Positions 7,788-17,460 of a DNA stretch of 64,000 bases are shown one piece after another. Under the pieces are notes generated by a model. It was not told the DNA's origin and did no database searches. It was given only the letters and a program-made list of their open reading frames with translations. Source of the stretch: Lutibacter sp. (GTDB lineage Bacteria; Bacteroidota; Bacteroidia; Flavobacteriales; Flavobacteriaceae); the NCBI GenBank assembly GCA_002733665.1, contig NVWM01000027.1:124001-188000 (forward strand), given 5' to 3'. The translations under genes and the position numbers were made by a program. Positions within the stretch are counted from its first letter, which is position 1; every line of letters begins with the position of its first letter.

Positions 7788-9662
7788 ATGAGAAGAGGAG
7801 GATTATTATATGTACTTATTTTGCTCGTTGGAATTATCTTTATCGGACGTTTATTTTATATCCAAATATTAGACAATAAGTATCAAATATCGCCTCTAAA
7901 TAATGCATCTATAAAAAAAGTGTATGACTATCCTGAAAGAGGATATGTATTTGACAGGAATGGAAAATTATTAGTCGCAAATCAGCAATCATACGATTTA
8001 ATGATTATCCCGAGAGAAGTAAAACCTTTAGATACAATAGAATTTTGCAACTTATTAAAGATTGATAAAAAGTTTTTCTTAAAGCAATTTAATAAAGCAA
8101 AAAAATACTCTCCGCGTTTGCCTTCAACTTTTGTAAGCCATGTTTCTAAAAATGACTACGCATATCTACAAGAAAAATTACACAAATTCAAGGGATTTTA
8201 TATTCAAAAACGTTCAATTAGAGAATATCCAATGAAAATTGCTGCCAGTGTTGTTGGCTATATAAGTGAAGTGAATCAAAATCAAATAGAAGAAAATAGT
8301 TATTATCAGCAAGGAGAATTGATTGGTAAAAACGGAATTGAAAAAACGTATGAGCCTTTTTTAAGAGGTGTAAAAGGCATTAAGCATATTCAAAAAGACA
8401 AGTTCAATAAAGAAATTGGCTCTTATAAAGAAGGTGTTTACGACACACTTGCAATTCCGGGAAAAGATTTAACCTTAACACTCGATGCTGTTTTACAACA
8501 ATACGGAGAAAAATTAATGGCAAACAAACGCGGTGGAATTATTGCCATAGAACCTTCAAGTGGAGAAATTTTATCTTTGATTACAGCACCATCTTATGAT
8601 CCAAATATGATGGTTGGTAGAAAACGATCAAAAAACTCAGTGCTCTTTTTTGGTGATACTATTAACAAACCAATGTACAATAGAGGACTACAGGCTGAAT
8701 ATCCTCCAGGATCACCTTTTAAAATTCTCACAGGACTCATAGGACTTCAAGAAAATGTAATTGATGAGAATACTAGCTTTATATGTCGTCATGGTTATAA
8801 ATACGGACGAAAAGGGTTTATGGGATGCCATCCTCATGCTAGCAATGTGAAATTAAATTTTGGGATTTACACTTCGTGTAATGCTTATTTCGCTAACACA
8901 TATAGACGAATTATAGAAAAGTACGACACACCAACTATAGGCATGAATACTTGGAATAAGCATGTTGAAAGTTTCGGATTAGGAAATTTTTTAGGCTACG
9001 ATTTGCCAAGCGGACGAAAAGGGTTGATTCCAGATGCAGCTTATTATGACAAATGGTATCCAGCAAAAAATTGGACTGCGACATACACACTTTCTAATGC
9101 AATTGGTCAAGGAGAGGTTTTAACTACACCTATTCAATTAGCAAATATGACAGCAGCTGTTGCCAATAGAGGCTTTTATTATACGCCACATATTGTAAAA
9201 AACATAAAGGGAGAAACTATTGATGAAAAATTCACAACTAAACACGTTACAACAATAGACAAAGAACATTTTGAGCCTATAATTCAAGGCTTGTTTGATG
9301 TTTTTGAGCACAAAAAAGGAACAGCATACTCATCGAGAGTTAAAGGAATTGAAATTTGTGGAAAAACAGGTACGGCAGAAAATTACACCAAAATAAATGG
9401 AAAAAGAGTCAAATTAACTGACCATTCCATTTTTATAGCATTTGCTCCAAAAGACAATCCAAAAATAGCAATAGCTGTTTTTGTAGAGAACGGTTATTGG
9501 GGCTCACGTTGGGCAGGACCAATTGCAACTTTGATGATTGAAAAATATCTAAAAGGAGAAACTAGCAGAAAATATCTTGAAGATAGGATGTTTAAAGGCA
9601 GCCTACAAGAAGAATATAATAAACAACTTGATTCATTGTATCGTGCAGCGGGAGAAAAATAA
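7788..9662 (+). CDS. mrdA: Penicillin-binding protein 2 (elongation transpeptidase)
   Basis: A 624-residue class B PBP. It has an N-terminal membrane anchor (about 7-26), a pedestal region with RGYVFDRNGKLLVANQ, and a transpeptidase domain with SxxK in PPGSPFKI, SxN in TSCNAYF and KTG in CGKTGTAENY. It cross-links lateral wall peptidoglycan together with RodA. The ATG at 7788 is preferred over an alternative start at 7755, which would lie deep inside mreD; the chosen one sits one base after the mreD stop. Confidence 0.95.
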   Translation: MRRGGLLYVLILLVGIIFIGRLFYIQILDNKYQISPLNNASIKKVYDYPERGYVFDRNGKLLVANQQSYDLMIIPREVKPLDTIEFCNLLKIDKKFFLKQFNKAKKYSPRLPSTFVSHVSKNDYAYLQEKLHKFKGFYIQKRSIREYPMKIAASVVGYISEVNQNQIEENSYYQQGELIGKNGIEKTYEPFLRGVKGIKHIQKDKFNKEIGSYKEGVYDTLAIPGKDLTLTLDAVLQQYGEKLMANKRGGIIAIEPSSGEILSLITAPSYDPNMMVGRKRSKNSVLFFGDTINKPMYNRGLQAEYPPGSPFKILTGLIGLQENVIDENTSFICRHGYKYGRKGFMGCHPHASNVKLNFGIYTSCNAYFANTYRRIIEKYDTPTIGMNTWNKHVESFGLGNFLGYDLPSGRKGLIPDAAYYDKWYPAKNWTATYTLSNAIGQGEVLTTPIQLANMTAAVANRGFYYTPHIVKNIKGETIDEKFTTKHVTTIDKEHFEPIIQGLFDVFEHKKGTAYSSRVKGIEICGKTGTAENYTKINGKRVKLTDHSIFIAFAPKDNPKIAIAVFVENGYWGSRWAGPIATLMIEKYLKGETSRKYLEDRMFKGSLQEEYNKQLDSLYRAAGEK

Positions 9663-10932
9663 CATATTTGCAGGAGTCGATTTTTGGCTCGTACTATTCT
9701 ATATCATTCTTATTTTTTTAGGATGGTTAAATATTTACGCAGCATCTACATCCGAAGATCATACCGAAATTTTAGATTTTGGTGCAGTTTACGGAAAACA
9801 ACTAATTTGGATTGGATTAGCGGTACCACTTATAATCATTGTTTTATTTATTGAAACAAGATTTTATGAGCGATTCGCCTCCCTTTTTTATATCGCCTCA
9901 ATACTTTCTCTTATAGGTCTTTTTATCTTCGGTAAAAACATTAATGGCGCACAATCTTGGTACGCAATTGGAAGTTCAACATTACAACCATCAGAATTTG
10001 CTAAAGCTTTTACAGCATTAGCAGTTGCGAAACTATTAAGTGATAAAGCATTTACATTCAGACCATTTAAAAATCATGTTAAGGCTTTCTTTTTGATATT
10101 TCTTCCTGCATTATTAATTACTTTACAGCCAGATCCTGGATCAGCATTGGTATATTTTGCATTCCTTTTTGTTTTTTATAGAGAAGGATTGCCACCATAT
10201 TATTTTGTTATCGGCTTTTTATTAATCATATTATTTTTACTAACACTCTACTTCGGAAGTTATATCTCAATTCCTATTATGATATATGTTATCAGTGGAG
10301 TTTTTATTTTCATTCTTGGATATTTAAGTATTTACAAACAAAGAGTTTTAAAACGAAATTGGCTACAATTTCTAACAACATTCTTTATCATTTGTGGATA
10401 TATTTTGAGTGTAAAATATATCTTCAACAATATCTTTGAAGAACGTCACAGAAATAGATTTAATATCATTTTAGGAAAAACAACCGATATTCAAGGAGTT
10501 GGATACAATACAAATCAAGCGATAAAAACAATTGCTTCAGGAGGATTTACAGGAAAAGGATATTTAGAAGGAGATAGAACGCAAGGGAAATTTGTACCAG
10601 AGCAAGATACAGATTATATATTTAGTACTGTTGGCGAAGAATGGGGTTTTATTGGGAGTACACTTGTTATTATTCTTTTTATTGCTTTCATGTTTAGAAT
10701 TATTCATGTAGCTGAACGACAAAAATCAACTTTCAGTAGAGTTTATGGCTATAGTATTGCTACTATTTTCTTTTTTCACTTTATGGTAAATATTGGGATG
10801 GTTATTGGTTTAGTTCCAACTATTGGGATTCCGCTTCCATTTTTTAGTTACGGAGGTTCTTCTCTTTGGGGATTTACACTACTATTATTTATTTTTATTA
10901 GACTTGATGCTAATAGATCTTATGAATGGTAA
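9643..10932 (+). CDS. rodA: Rod shape-determining protein RodA (SEDS glycosyltransferase)
   Basis: About 429 residues with ten or so membrane helices. SEDS features include GAQSWYAIGSSTLQPSEFAK, LLITLQPDPGSALVY and the C-terminal PLPFFSYGGSSLWG. It polymerises glycan strands with PBP2. The GTG at 9643 gives the usual short N-terminus ahead of the first helix (QREKNNIFAGVDFWLVLFY) and overlaps mrdA by 20 bases. An ATG at 9577 would add 22 residues overlapping mrdA and not resembling other RodA proteins. Confidence 0.94.
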   Translation: MQREKNNIFAGVDFWLVLFYIILIFLGWLNIYAASTSEDHTEILDFGAVYGKQLIWIGLAVPLIIIVLFIETRFYERFASLFYIASILSLIGLFIFGKNINGAQSWYAIGSSTLQPSEFAKAFTALAVAKLLSDKAFTFRPFKNHVKAFFLIFLPALLITLQPDPGSALVYFAFLFVFYREGLPPYYFVIGFLLIILFLLTLYFGSYISIPIMIYVISGVFIFILGYLSIYKQRVLKRNWLQFLTTFFIICGYILSVKYIFNNIFEERHRNRFNIILGKTTDIQGVGYNTNQAIKTIASGGFTGKGYLEGDRTQGKFVPEQDTDYIFSTVGEEWGFIGSTLVIILFIAFMFRIIHVAERQKSTFSRVYGYSIATIFFFHFMVNIGMVIGLVPTIGIPLPFFSYGGSSLWGFTLLLFIFIRLDANRSYEW

Positions 10933-10990
10933 ATAGATTATTAGATGTTTAGATTTCTGGATTATTAGACTCTTATTATAAAATTAAGTT

Positions 10991-11036
10991 AAAAACAAAA
11001 AAGCGTTCTGAAAAATCAGAACGCTTTTTTGTTTTT
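10991..11036. terminator. Bidirectional terminator between rodA and rpsT
   Basis: A perfect inverted repeat around a four-base A loop, with stem core AAGCGTTCTGA/TCAGAACGCTT flanked by an A tract on the left and a T tract on the right. It can end both the mre operon and the convergent rpsT transcript. Confidence 0.9.
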
Positions 11037-11056
11037 AATAAATAAGAAACTATAAA

Positions 11057-11308
11057 TTATAACGCAGCTACTAACTTCGTTAATTTAGATTTTAAGTTTC
11101 CTGCTTTATTCTTATGAATAACATTGTTTTTTGCTAACTTATCAAGCATTGAAGCAACTTTAGGCAATAAAACCTCTGCTTCTTTCTTATCAGTTGTAGC
11201 ACGTAAATCTCTAACTGCATTACGCGTTGTTTTGTGTTGATACTTATTTCTCAACTGCTTAACTCTGTTGCTTCTAATTCTCTTTAAAGCTGACTTGTGA
11301 TTTGCCAT
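11057..11308 (-). CDS. rpsT: 30S ribosomal protein S20
   Basis: An 83-residue Lys/Arg-rich helical protein beginning [14 protein letters not shown], the typical S20 N-terminus, and including [10 protein letters not shown] near the end. It binds 16S rRNA early in 30S assembly. It lies 23 bases downstream of tRNA-Glu on the same strand, and both are likely read from the promoter at 11435-11463. Confidence 0.97.
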   Translation of the reverse strand: MANHKSALKRIRSNRVKQLRNKYQHKTTRNAVRDLRATTDKKEAEVLLPKVASMLDKLAKNNVIHKNKAGNLKSKLTKLVAAL

Positions 11309-11331
11309 TTTATATTTGTTTTTAAAACTTG

Positions 11332-11403
11332 TAGTCCGTAGGGGAATCGAACCCCTGTTACATGGATGAAAACCATGCGTCCTAACCCCTAGACGAACGG
11401 ACC
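11332..11403 (-). tRNA. tRNA-Glu (TTC)
   Basis: A 72-base cloverleaf on the minus strand. The acceptor arm is GGTCCGT with ACGGACT (first pair G-U). The anticodon stem is CATGG/CCATG with loop TTTTCAT, giving anticodon TTC. The T arm is AGGGG-TTCGATT-CCCCT. CCA is not encoded. Confidence 0.96.
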
Positions 11404-11434
11404 ATTATTATTAATTTCTTCTTCTTAGCGGATG

Positions 11435-11463
11435 CAAAAATACAACTATTTTTATATTTGCAA
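11435..11463 (-). promoter_or_regulatory. Promoter for tRNA-Glu and rpsT (TTG ... TATTTTTG)
   Basis: On the minus strand TTG (11461-11463) and TATTTTTG (11435-11442) are separated by 18 bases. The tRNA starts 31 bases after the -7 box. Confidence 0.7.
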
Positions 11464-11481
11464 AACTTTTTTAAATTTATT

Positions 11482-12954
11482 TTAATACGCTTTTGCAAAT
11501 AATACTCTTCTACTCGATTTCGCTCCTGTCAAGATACATTTTCCATCCTCTTCTTTTACATCATTTGGAATACAGCGAATTGTTGCTTTGGTCAATTTCT
11601 TTATCTCTTCTTCAGTTTCTCCTGTACCATCCCAATGTGCAGAAATGAAGCCTCCTTTCGATTCTAAAACATCTTTAAACTCGTCAAATGAATTTACTTT
11701 TGTAATATGCTCATTACGGTATTTAAAGGCTTTATTAAATAGGTTTTCTTGAATTTCTTCTAATGTTTTTTCTATATAAGAAACAGTATCATCAAACGAA
11801 ATTATATTTTTTTCTAATGTATCTCTTCTAGCAATCTCTAAAGTCCCATTTTCTAAATCTCTTGGACCTACAGCTATTCGTAACGGAACACCTTTTAGTT
11901 CATATTCAGCAAACTTCCATCCAGGTTTATGAGTTGTTCTATTATCATATTTCACTGAGATTCCTTTTCCTTTTAATTCTGAAATTAAACCACTTACTTT
12001 TTCAGTAATTGCATCTAACTGTTCGTCATTTCTATGAATTGGAACAATCACAACTTGAATTGGTGCTAATTTTGGAGGTAACACTAACCCTTTATCATCA
12101 GAATGTGTCATTACAAGTGCTCCCATCAATCGTGTTGAAACTCCCCAAGAAGTAGCCCAAACAAATTCTCTCTTCCCTTCTTTAGTTGTATATTTTACAT
12201 CAAATGCTTTAGCAAAATTTTGCCCCAAGAAATGTGAAGTTCCTGCTTGCAATGCCTTACCATCTTGCATTAATGCTTCTATAGTATATGTTTCTAATGC
12301 TCCTGCAAATCGTTCGCTATCACTTTTTGTTCCTTTGACAACTGGCATTGCCATAAAGTTTTCAGCAAAATCAGCATAAACACCTTGCATTTGTTTTGAT
12401 TCTGCTATCGCTTCTCCTTTTGTTGCATGTGCGGTATGCCCTTCTTGCCATAAAAATTCTGTCGTTCTTAAAAACAACCGTGTTCTCATTTCCCAACGCA
12501 CGACATTTGCCCATTGATTTACAAGAATTGGTAAATCTCGATATGATTCAATCCATTTTCTATAAGTATCCCAGATAATTGTTTCAGATGTAGGACGGAC
12601 AATTAATTCTTCTTCTAATTTTGCAGTTTCATCAACTACAACTTCACCATCTTCATTTGTTTTCAAACGATAATGAGTTACAACTGCACACTCTTTTGCA
12701 AATCCATCTACGTGACTTGCCTCTTTAGAAAAGTAAGATTTGGGTATAAAAATCGGAAAATACGCATTTTCGTGACCCGTTTCTTTAAACATCCTATCTA
12801 ATTCTGCTTGCATTTTCTCCCAAATAGCATAACCATAAGGCTTGATAACCATACAGCCTCTAACCCCTGAATTCTCAGCCAAATCAGCCTTTACAACCAA
12901 TTCATTATACCATTTAGAATAATCTTCTGCTCTTGTTGTTAGTTTCTTACTCAT
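11482..12954 (-). CDS. proS: Prolyl-tRNA synthetase (short, archaeal/eukaryote-like form)
   Basis: A 490-residue class II synthetase of the short type without the bacterial editing insertion. Visible class II segments are [17 protein letters not shown] (motif 1 region), the motif 2 region with [25 protein letters not shown], and the anticodon-binding domain (about 285-400) with [11 protein letters not shown]. The ATG at 12954 ([16 protein letters not shown]) gives the normal N-terminus; an upstream in-frame start at 13011 would add 19 unrelated residues. The gene is divergent from the lipoprotein gene at 13057. Confidence 0.97.
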   Translation of the reverse strand: MSKKLTTRAEDYSKWYNELVVKADLAENSGVRGCMVIKPYGYAIWEKMQAELDRMFKETGHENAYFPIFIPKSYFSKEASHVDGFAKECAVVTHYRLKTNEDGEVVVDETAKLEEELIVRPTSETIIWDTYRKWIESYRDLPILVNQWANVVRWEMRTRLFLRTTEFLWQEGHTAHATKGEAIAESKQMQGVYADFAENFMAMPVVKGTKSDSERFAGALETYTIEALMQDGKALQAGTSHFLGQNFAKAFDVKYTTKEGKREFVWATSWGVSTRLMGALVMTHSDDKGLVLPPKLAPIQVVIVPIHRNDEQLDAITEKVSGLISELKGKGISVKYDNRTTHKPGWKFAEYELKGVPLRIAVGPRDLENGTLEIARRDTLEKNIISFDDTVSYIEKTLEEIQENLFNKAFKYRNEHITKVNSFDEFKDVLESKGGFISAHWDGTGETEEEIKKLTKATIRCIPNDVKEEDGKCILTGAKSSRRVLFAKAY

Positions 12955-13056
12955 ACTTAATAGTTTGGCACAAATATTGTGACATTCATAATAAAATATT
13001 AACTTCGACAAAATTACTTATTTTTCGTAGTTTTAACATATAAAAACAAAAGGATT

Positions 13057-14133
13057 ATGAAAGTTTTTTACTTATCTAAAATTAAAACCACAAGTTTACT
13101 ATTATCATTTTTTGCACTTGTAGGTCTATCTTCGTGTGGATCATACCAAAGCGCTTACAATGATGATGATGGAATCTACAATTCGTCAAGTAAAAATCAA
13201 TTATCAGATAGTAAAGTGACTGCCAATAATAATGAGCAAGAATATTTTACAAAGTCTTATAATGAGTATATGGATATACAAGAAGGAGATTTAATTACTA
13301 ATATTGATAATTACTACTATGATGACCAATTGGAAGAAACTGACAGTATCCAAACTTCAAATCATTCTGGTTCATCTCCTTGGGGATATTCTGAAAACAC
13401 ATCTATTACAATAAATGTAGGAAATAATGGTTATTTCGGATATCCATATTACAATAGATACTATTCTTATGGATTTAACAATCCATATTATGGTAGTTAT
13501 TATAATTCTTGGTCACAATATGGTATTAACTATAACTATTTCAACCCTTATTCATTTTACAATGATTATTATGGTTATAACTCTTTTTATGGATCGCCAT
13601 ACTATGGAGGTTACGGATATGGATATCCTTATTACGGAGGTAACCACTATTATAGTTATGGAAGAAATCATTACTACAGAAACTACGATACTTATGGTCG
13701 CAGAACCGCATATAACTCAAGGCGAAGTGCAACAAGTAGAAGAAATATTTCAAGTCTAACAAATACGAACATTACAAATAGAACGAACACAAGAAGAGTT
13801 CTTAGCGATAAAACTACGACTACTCGCAGAACTCCAAGTAGTACAAATAGAACTACTCGTACCGTTAGAGATACTAATGGCACACGAACAGGTAGAAACA
13901 CTGGAGGAACGAGAAATTCTTCAGGAAATACAAGAACTACCCGTACTCCAAGTAGGACTAAACCATCTTCTGGAAACACAAGAACTAGAACAACTCGAAG
14001 CAGTTCTTCAAACAGACCCAGCACACCTTCTACAAGATCAACAAGAAGTTCTACGTCAAGAAGCAGCAGCACTAGAAGTAGTAGCAGTAGATCAACTACA
14101 TCACGTAGTACTACTCCTAGACGAAGAAAGTAA
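13057..14133 (+). CDS. Lipoprotein with Tyr/Gly-rich middle and Ser/Thr/Arg-rich tail
   Basis: A 358-residue protein of unknown function. A lipoprotein signal (hydrophobic 12-24, lipobox LSSC, Cys27) is followed by an acidic segment with DDD and EEYF-like runs. Residues about 120-215 are dominated by Tyr, Gly, Asn and Pro (repeated YYG, YGY and PYY). From about 220 to the end the sequence is a Ser/Thr/Arg-rich, probably disordered tail (TRSSSTRSSSS-like) ending PRRRK. The polarity switch from Tyr/Gly to basic low complexity is striking. It should be anchored in an envelope membrane. The genome position beside proS recurs in flavobacteria as far as I recall. Confidence 0.75.
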   Translation: MKVFYLSKIKTTSLLLSFFALVGLSSCGSYQSAYNDDDGIYNSSSKNQLSDSKVTANNNEQEYFTKSYNEYMDIQEGDLITNIDNYYYDDQLEETDSIQTSNHSGSSPWGYSENTSITINVGNNGYFGYPYYNRYYSYGFNNPYYGSYYNSWSQYGINYNYFNPYSFYNDYYGYNSFYGSPYYGGYGYGYPYYGGNHYYSYGRNHYYRNYDTYGRRTAYNSRRSATSRRNISSLTNTNITNRTNTRRVLSDKTTTTRRTPSSTNRTTRTVRDTNGTRTGRNTGGTRNSSGNTRTTRTPSRTKPSSGNTRTRTTRSSSSNRPSTPSTRSTRSSTSRSSSTRSSSSRSTTSRSTTPRRRK

Positions 14134-14157
14134 TAACAATCAAACACACATATAAAT

Positions 14158-14250
14158 GAACCGAGCATGTTGAAATTATTAATCACACTAGCAAAAGATT
14201 AATAGCGAACACATGTTACAGTTACAGTTAAAAATAATAGATAGATACAC
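14158..14250 (+). repeat. Leader repeat, copy B (before the FadL-like gene)
   Basis: A 93-base element, GAACCGAGCATGTTGAAA to GATAGATACAC, ending at the ATG at 14251. It has a perfect internal inverted repeat ATTAATC/GATTAAT (14179-14185 and 14197-14203) and the outer pair CATGT/ACATG. TTACAG is duplicated in tandem at 14216-14227, which explains its extra length. A mini-ORF MNRAC with stop begins at 14156. Confidence 0.82.
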
Positions 14251-15579
14251 ATGAAAAAAATATTTTATATAGGAGTATTTCTATGCTCAATTTTAATAAC
14301 CGCACAAGACAACAACATCTCTCTTGGATATAATGATTTAGGGGTGTTATTTAGTGGAGATGATAATAACGGAACAGCAAGATCTCGTGCAATGAGTGGT
14401 GCATTTGGAGCATTAGGAGGAGATTTAAGCGCTACGGAAATTAATCCTGCAGGAATGGCAGTTTTTTTGAAAAGCGAATTCTCAGTATCTTTAAATGTTC
14501 GCAATCAAACAATAAAATCTAATTATTACGGAACAAACACTTCTCTTGAAGATGATTTTACCAATTTATCTCAAGCTGGAGCAGTATTTACCTTTGAAAG
14601 TGGAAATTCTAAATGGATAAGAACAGCCGTTGGATTCAACTACAGCGTTTCTAGAGATTTTAATAATAGTTGGACGGCAAATGGAAATAGTGATTTTGCA
14701 ACTTTTATTACCGACGGAAATTATACTGACGACAACGACGATACAAATGATACTTTTTATTTAAATACTGATGGACAACAATTTCAAAACTATACAAGTG
14801 GAAAAAATGACAAATTTACTTTTTCAATAGCCTCTCAGTACAGTGATGATTTATACTTAGGTGCATCAGTTACTTCAAACGATCTTAGTTTTTATCAAGC
14901 CACATTACTTGAAGAAAATAATAACGATGGCAATGGTAATACAAATGCTTCAGAATCATATTTACGAAATTACCTTTTAACAACTGGAACTGGAATTTCA
15001 TTTACACTTGGTCTCATTTCAAAACCTACAGATAATATGCGTCTTGGGCTATCTTACCAATCACCAACTTGGTATGATTTATTTGAAGAGTATGATGACG
15101 AGTTTGCAACTAGCGCTCTTGAATACACACTGAGAACTCCAAGTAAATTGACTGGAAGTTTTGCTTATATTTTTGACAAAAACGGTTTGATAAGTGTTGA
15201 TTATATACACAAGAACTATAGCAATATAAATATCAATTCTTCTGTTAATTTTAATGATGTGAATCAAATTTTTGATACTGATTTAAAAGGAACTTCAGAA
15301 GTAAGAATAGGAACAGAATGGAGGCATAAAAATGCAAGTTTTAGAGGAGGATATCACTTTGAACAAAGCCCTTATAAAAACGCTTTATCTTCGGATGATT
15401 TAAAAGGATATTCTTTTGGATTGGGTTATAATTTTGGAAACATGAAAGTTGATCTTTCTTATGAGAATTCTAACCGTACTGATGTATATGATTTTTACCC
15501 TCAATATAATGAAGTGAATGCTGCAGAATTAGATTTTGATACATCTAAAATCACTGCAACATTAGTATTTAACATCTAA
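14251..15579 (+). CDS. FadL/OmpP1-family outer membrane transport protein
   Basis: A 442-residue protein with a cleavable signal peptide (about 1-18, ending ITAQ). The N-terminal segment RSRAMSGAFGALGGDLSATEINPAG is the hallmark of Bacteroidota FadL-like porins (often labelled hemin receptor). The rest alternates in beta-strand style and ends in an aromatic/hydrophobic last strand (ATLVFNI). It should form an outer-membrane barrel for hydrophobic substrates; the substrate is not predictable. It begins at leader repeat B and ends before a strong terminator. Confidence 0.85.
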   Translation: MKKIFYIGVFLCSILITAQDNNISLGYNDLGVLFSGDDNNGTARSRAMSGAFGALGGDLSATEINPAGMAVFLKSEFSVSLNVRNQTIKSNYYGTNTSLEDDFTNLSQAGAVFTFESGNSKWIRTAVGFNYSVSRDFNNSWTANGNSDFATFITDGNYTDDNDDTNDTFYLNTDGQQFQNYTSGKNDKFTFSIASQYSDDLYLGASVTSNDLSFYQATLLEENNNDGNGNTNASESYLRNYLLTTGTGISFTLGLISKPTDNMRLGLSYQSPTWYDLFEEYDDEFATSALEYTLRTPSKLTGSFAYIFDKNGLISVDYIHKNYSNININSSVNFNDVNQIFDTDLKGTSEVRIGTEWRHKNASFRGGYHFEQSPYKNALSSDDLKGYSFGLGYNFGNMKVDLSYENSNRTDVYDFYPQYNEVNAAELDFDTSKITATLVFNI

Positions 15580-15601
15580 GACTATAAAATAGTTTTATAA
15601 G

Positions 15602-15637
15602 AAAAGTTCTTTGAATAAAATTCAAAGAACTTTTTTT
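15602..15637 (+). terminator. Rho-independent terminator after the FadL-like gene
   Basis: AAAAGTTCTTTGAA and TTCAAAGAACTTTT form a perfect stem around a short A-rich loop, followed by T residues. Confidence 0.88.
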
Positions 15638-15800
15638 AGGTGCTTTTCTTATATTTTACCTTTTTATCAAACTAAAGTGTTCATTTAACAATACAGTTAA
15701 TTAAAGTAGAAACTACTTTATTGCCAGAAACACTTTAAAAAATAACCCCTTACCTCTAAATTATCAACAAGTATATCAAATCCCTTAAAGATAGTTTTAG

Positions 15801-15808
15801 TATTTTTG
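15801..15808 (+). promoter_or_regulatory. -7 promoter box TATTTTTG before the NifU-like gene
   Basis: A perfect TAnnTTTG 18 bases before the ATG at 15827. It decides the start of the downstream gene, because an alternative TTG start at 15806 would lie inside the box and before the transcript begins. Confidence 0.65.
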
Positions 15809-15826
15809 CAAAAATTACGTTACATA

Positions 15827-16720
15827 ATGAAAGACATTTCGGTTTCTATACAATCTACAAATAACCCAACAATATTAAAATTTGTTCATAACACTTCTAT
15901 TACTAACGGTAGTTATGAGTATAATAATATAGATGAGGCAAAGAACTCTCAATTAGCACAACAACTTTTCTATTTACCATTTGTAAAAAAAATATTTGTA
16001 TCAGCAAATTTTGTTGCGATTGAACGTTATGACATTATTGAATGGAATGATGTACAAGAAGAAGTAAGAGAACAAATTGAAAGTTACTTAAAAAATGGAG
16101 AGCCAATCATTTCTTCTGATGTAAAATCATCAAAAAAAGTGGCAATAGAAATTTATGCTGAAAGCACTCCAAATCCAAGTGTAATGAAGTTTGTATCCAA
16201 CAAAATGTTGGTTTCTCAGACATTTGAATTTAAAAATATTGATGAAGCGAAAGGTGCTCCATTAGCAATTGAATTATTCAAACTATCATTTGTAAAAGAA
16301 GTTTTTATTTCTGAAAACTACGTTTCTGTTACTAAATTTGATATTGCCGAATGGTCTGATATCGCACATGAAGTTCGAAGTTTTATAAGAGAATACATTA
16401 CTGAAGGAAATATCATCATTAGTGAAAAATTTATTCAGAAAGAAACAAAACAGGCTATTTTAACTCCTGAAAATCTAGACGACACTTCAAAACAAATTAT
16501 CAGTATTTTAGATGAATATGTACGTCCTGCAGTTGCATCTGATGGAGGTAATATACAATTTGAATCGTATGATGAAGACACCAAAACAGTCAATGTGATT
16601 TTACAAGGTGCTTGTAGCGGTTGTCCTTCATCAACCATGACTTTAAAAAGCGGTATTGAAAATATGCTAAAAGAAATGATACCTAATAAAATAGACACAG
16701 TAATCGCAATAAACGGTTAA
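15827..16720 (+). CDS. NifU/Nfu-like iron-sulfur scaffold with two Nfu-N domains
   Basis: A 297-residue protein made of two tandem Nfu N-terminal domains (about 3-85 and 108-190; both contain a TxNP-like start and an FVKxxFxSxNxVxxxxxDIxEW core) followed by the NifU C-terminal domain (about 215-297). The latter has the CSGCPSS motif with the two cluster-binding Cys residues. It should carry or transfer Fe-S clusters. The duplicated N domain is unlike single-domain Nfu proteins of proteobacteria. ubiE/menG follows four bases later and is likely co-transcribed. Confidence 0.9.
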   Translation: MKDISVSIQSTNNPTILKFVHNTSITNGSYEYNNIDEAKNSQLAQQLFYLPFVKKIFVSANFVAIERYDIIEWNDVQEEVREQIESYLKNGEPIISSDVKSSKKVAIEIYAESTPNPSVMKFVSNKMLVSQTFEFKNIDEAKGAPLAIELFKLSFVKEVFISENYVSVTKFDIAEWSDIAHEVRSFIREYITEGNIIISEKFIQKETKQAILTPENLDDTSKQIISILDEYVRPAVASDGGNIQFESYDEDTKTVNVILQGACSGCPSSTMTLKSGIENMLKEMIPNKIDTVIAING

Positions 16721-16724
16721 AATT

Positions 16725-17456
16725 ATGTCAGAAAAAATAACGCCTTATAAAGATTCAGAACTTGGAAAGAAAGAGCAAGTCGCTCAAATGTTTGACAATA
16801 TTTCTGGAAATTATGACGGAATGAATCGTATGATTTCTTTTGGAATTGACGTGAAATGGCGTAAAAAAGTAGTTGCATTGATCAAAAAATGCAATCCAAC
16901 AAATGTTCTTGATATTGCAACCGGAACCGGTGATTTGGCGATTAATATTGCTAAAAACACATCCGTAAAAAAAGTTATTGGTTTAGATATTTCTGAAGGA
17001 ATGCTAAACGTAGGTAAACAAAAAATTGCCAAAGAAAAATTGACTGATAAAATCGAAATGATTCTTGGGGATTCTGAAAAAATGCCTTTTGATGATAATA
17101 GTTTTGATGCAATCACTGTTGCTTTTGGTGTTCGTAATTTTGAGCATTTAGAAAAAGGACTAACAGAAATTTTACGCGTTTTAAAACCAAAAGGAACTTT
17201 TGTAATTCTTGAAACTTCTGTTCCCAAAAAAACACCTTTCAAGCAGTTTTATAATTTTCATAGCAAAAAAATCTTACCCTTAATGGGAAAACTGTTTTCT
17301 AAAGAAGGTTCTGCCTACTCATATTTATCAGAATCTGCATCAAAATTTCCTTACGGAGAAAAACTCAACAATATTTTACGAAAAGTTGGGTTTATAGATG
17401 TAGAAAATAAACCGCAAACTTTTGGTGTTGCAACCATTTATACGGCTACAAAATAA
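16725..17456 (+). CDS. ubiE: Demethylmenaquinone methyltransferase
   Basis: A 243-residue class I SAM methyltransferase. Motif I is [13 protein letters not shown] (about 62-74); GLDISEGML and the UbiE signature FGVRNF near residue 127 are present, as is [11 protein letters not shown] at the C-terminus. It performs the last step of menaquinone synthesis (MenG role in a menaquinone-only organism). It sits immediately before porT, a common flavobacterial order. Confidence 0.95.
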   Translation: MSEKITPYKDSELGKKEQVAQMFDNISGNYDGMNRMISFGIDVKWRKKVVALIKKCNPTNVLDIATGTGDLAINIAKNTSVKKVIGLDISEGMLNVGKQKIAKEKLTDKIEMILGDSEKMPFDDNSFDAITVAFGVRNFEHLEKGLTEILRVLKPKGTFVILETSVPKKTPFKQFYNFHSKKILPLMGKLFSKEGSAYSYLSESASKFPYGEKLNNILRKVGFIDVENKPQTFGVATIYTATK

Positions 17457-17460
17457 TTAT

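Noticed and set aside
9577-9642. ATG at 9577 as the rodA start
   Set aside because: It would add residues translated from within mrdA that do not resemble the RodA N-terminus; GTG at 9643 fits better.
13427-13759. A plus-strand frame overlapping the Tyr/Gly-rich part of the lipoprotein gene
   Set aside because: A frame-shifted shadow of repetitive codons with no independent start signal.
13692-14186. A 164-residue minus-strand frame rich in Leu and Val
   Set aside because: It is the antisense of the Ser/Thr/Arg-rich tail of the lipoprotein gene; the composition is a by-product of that low-complexity DNA and it has no promoter or conserved motif.
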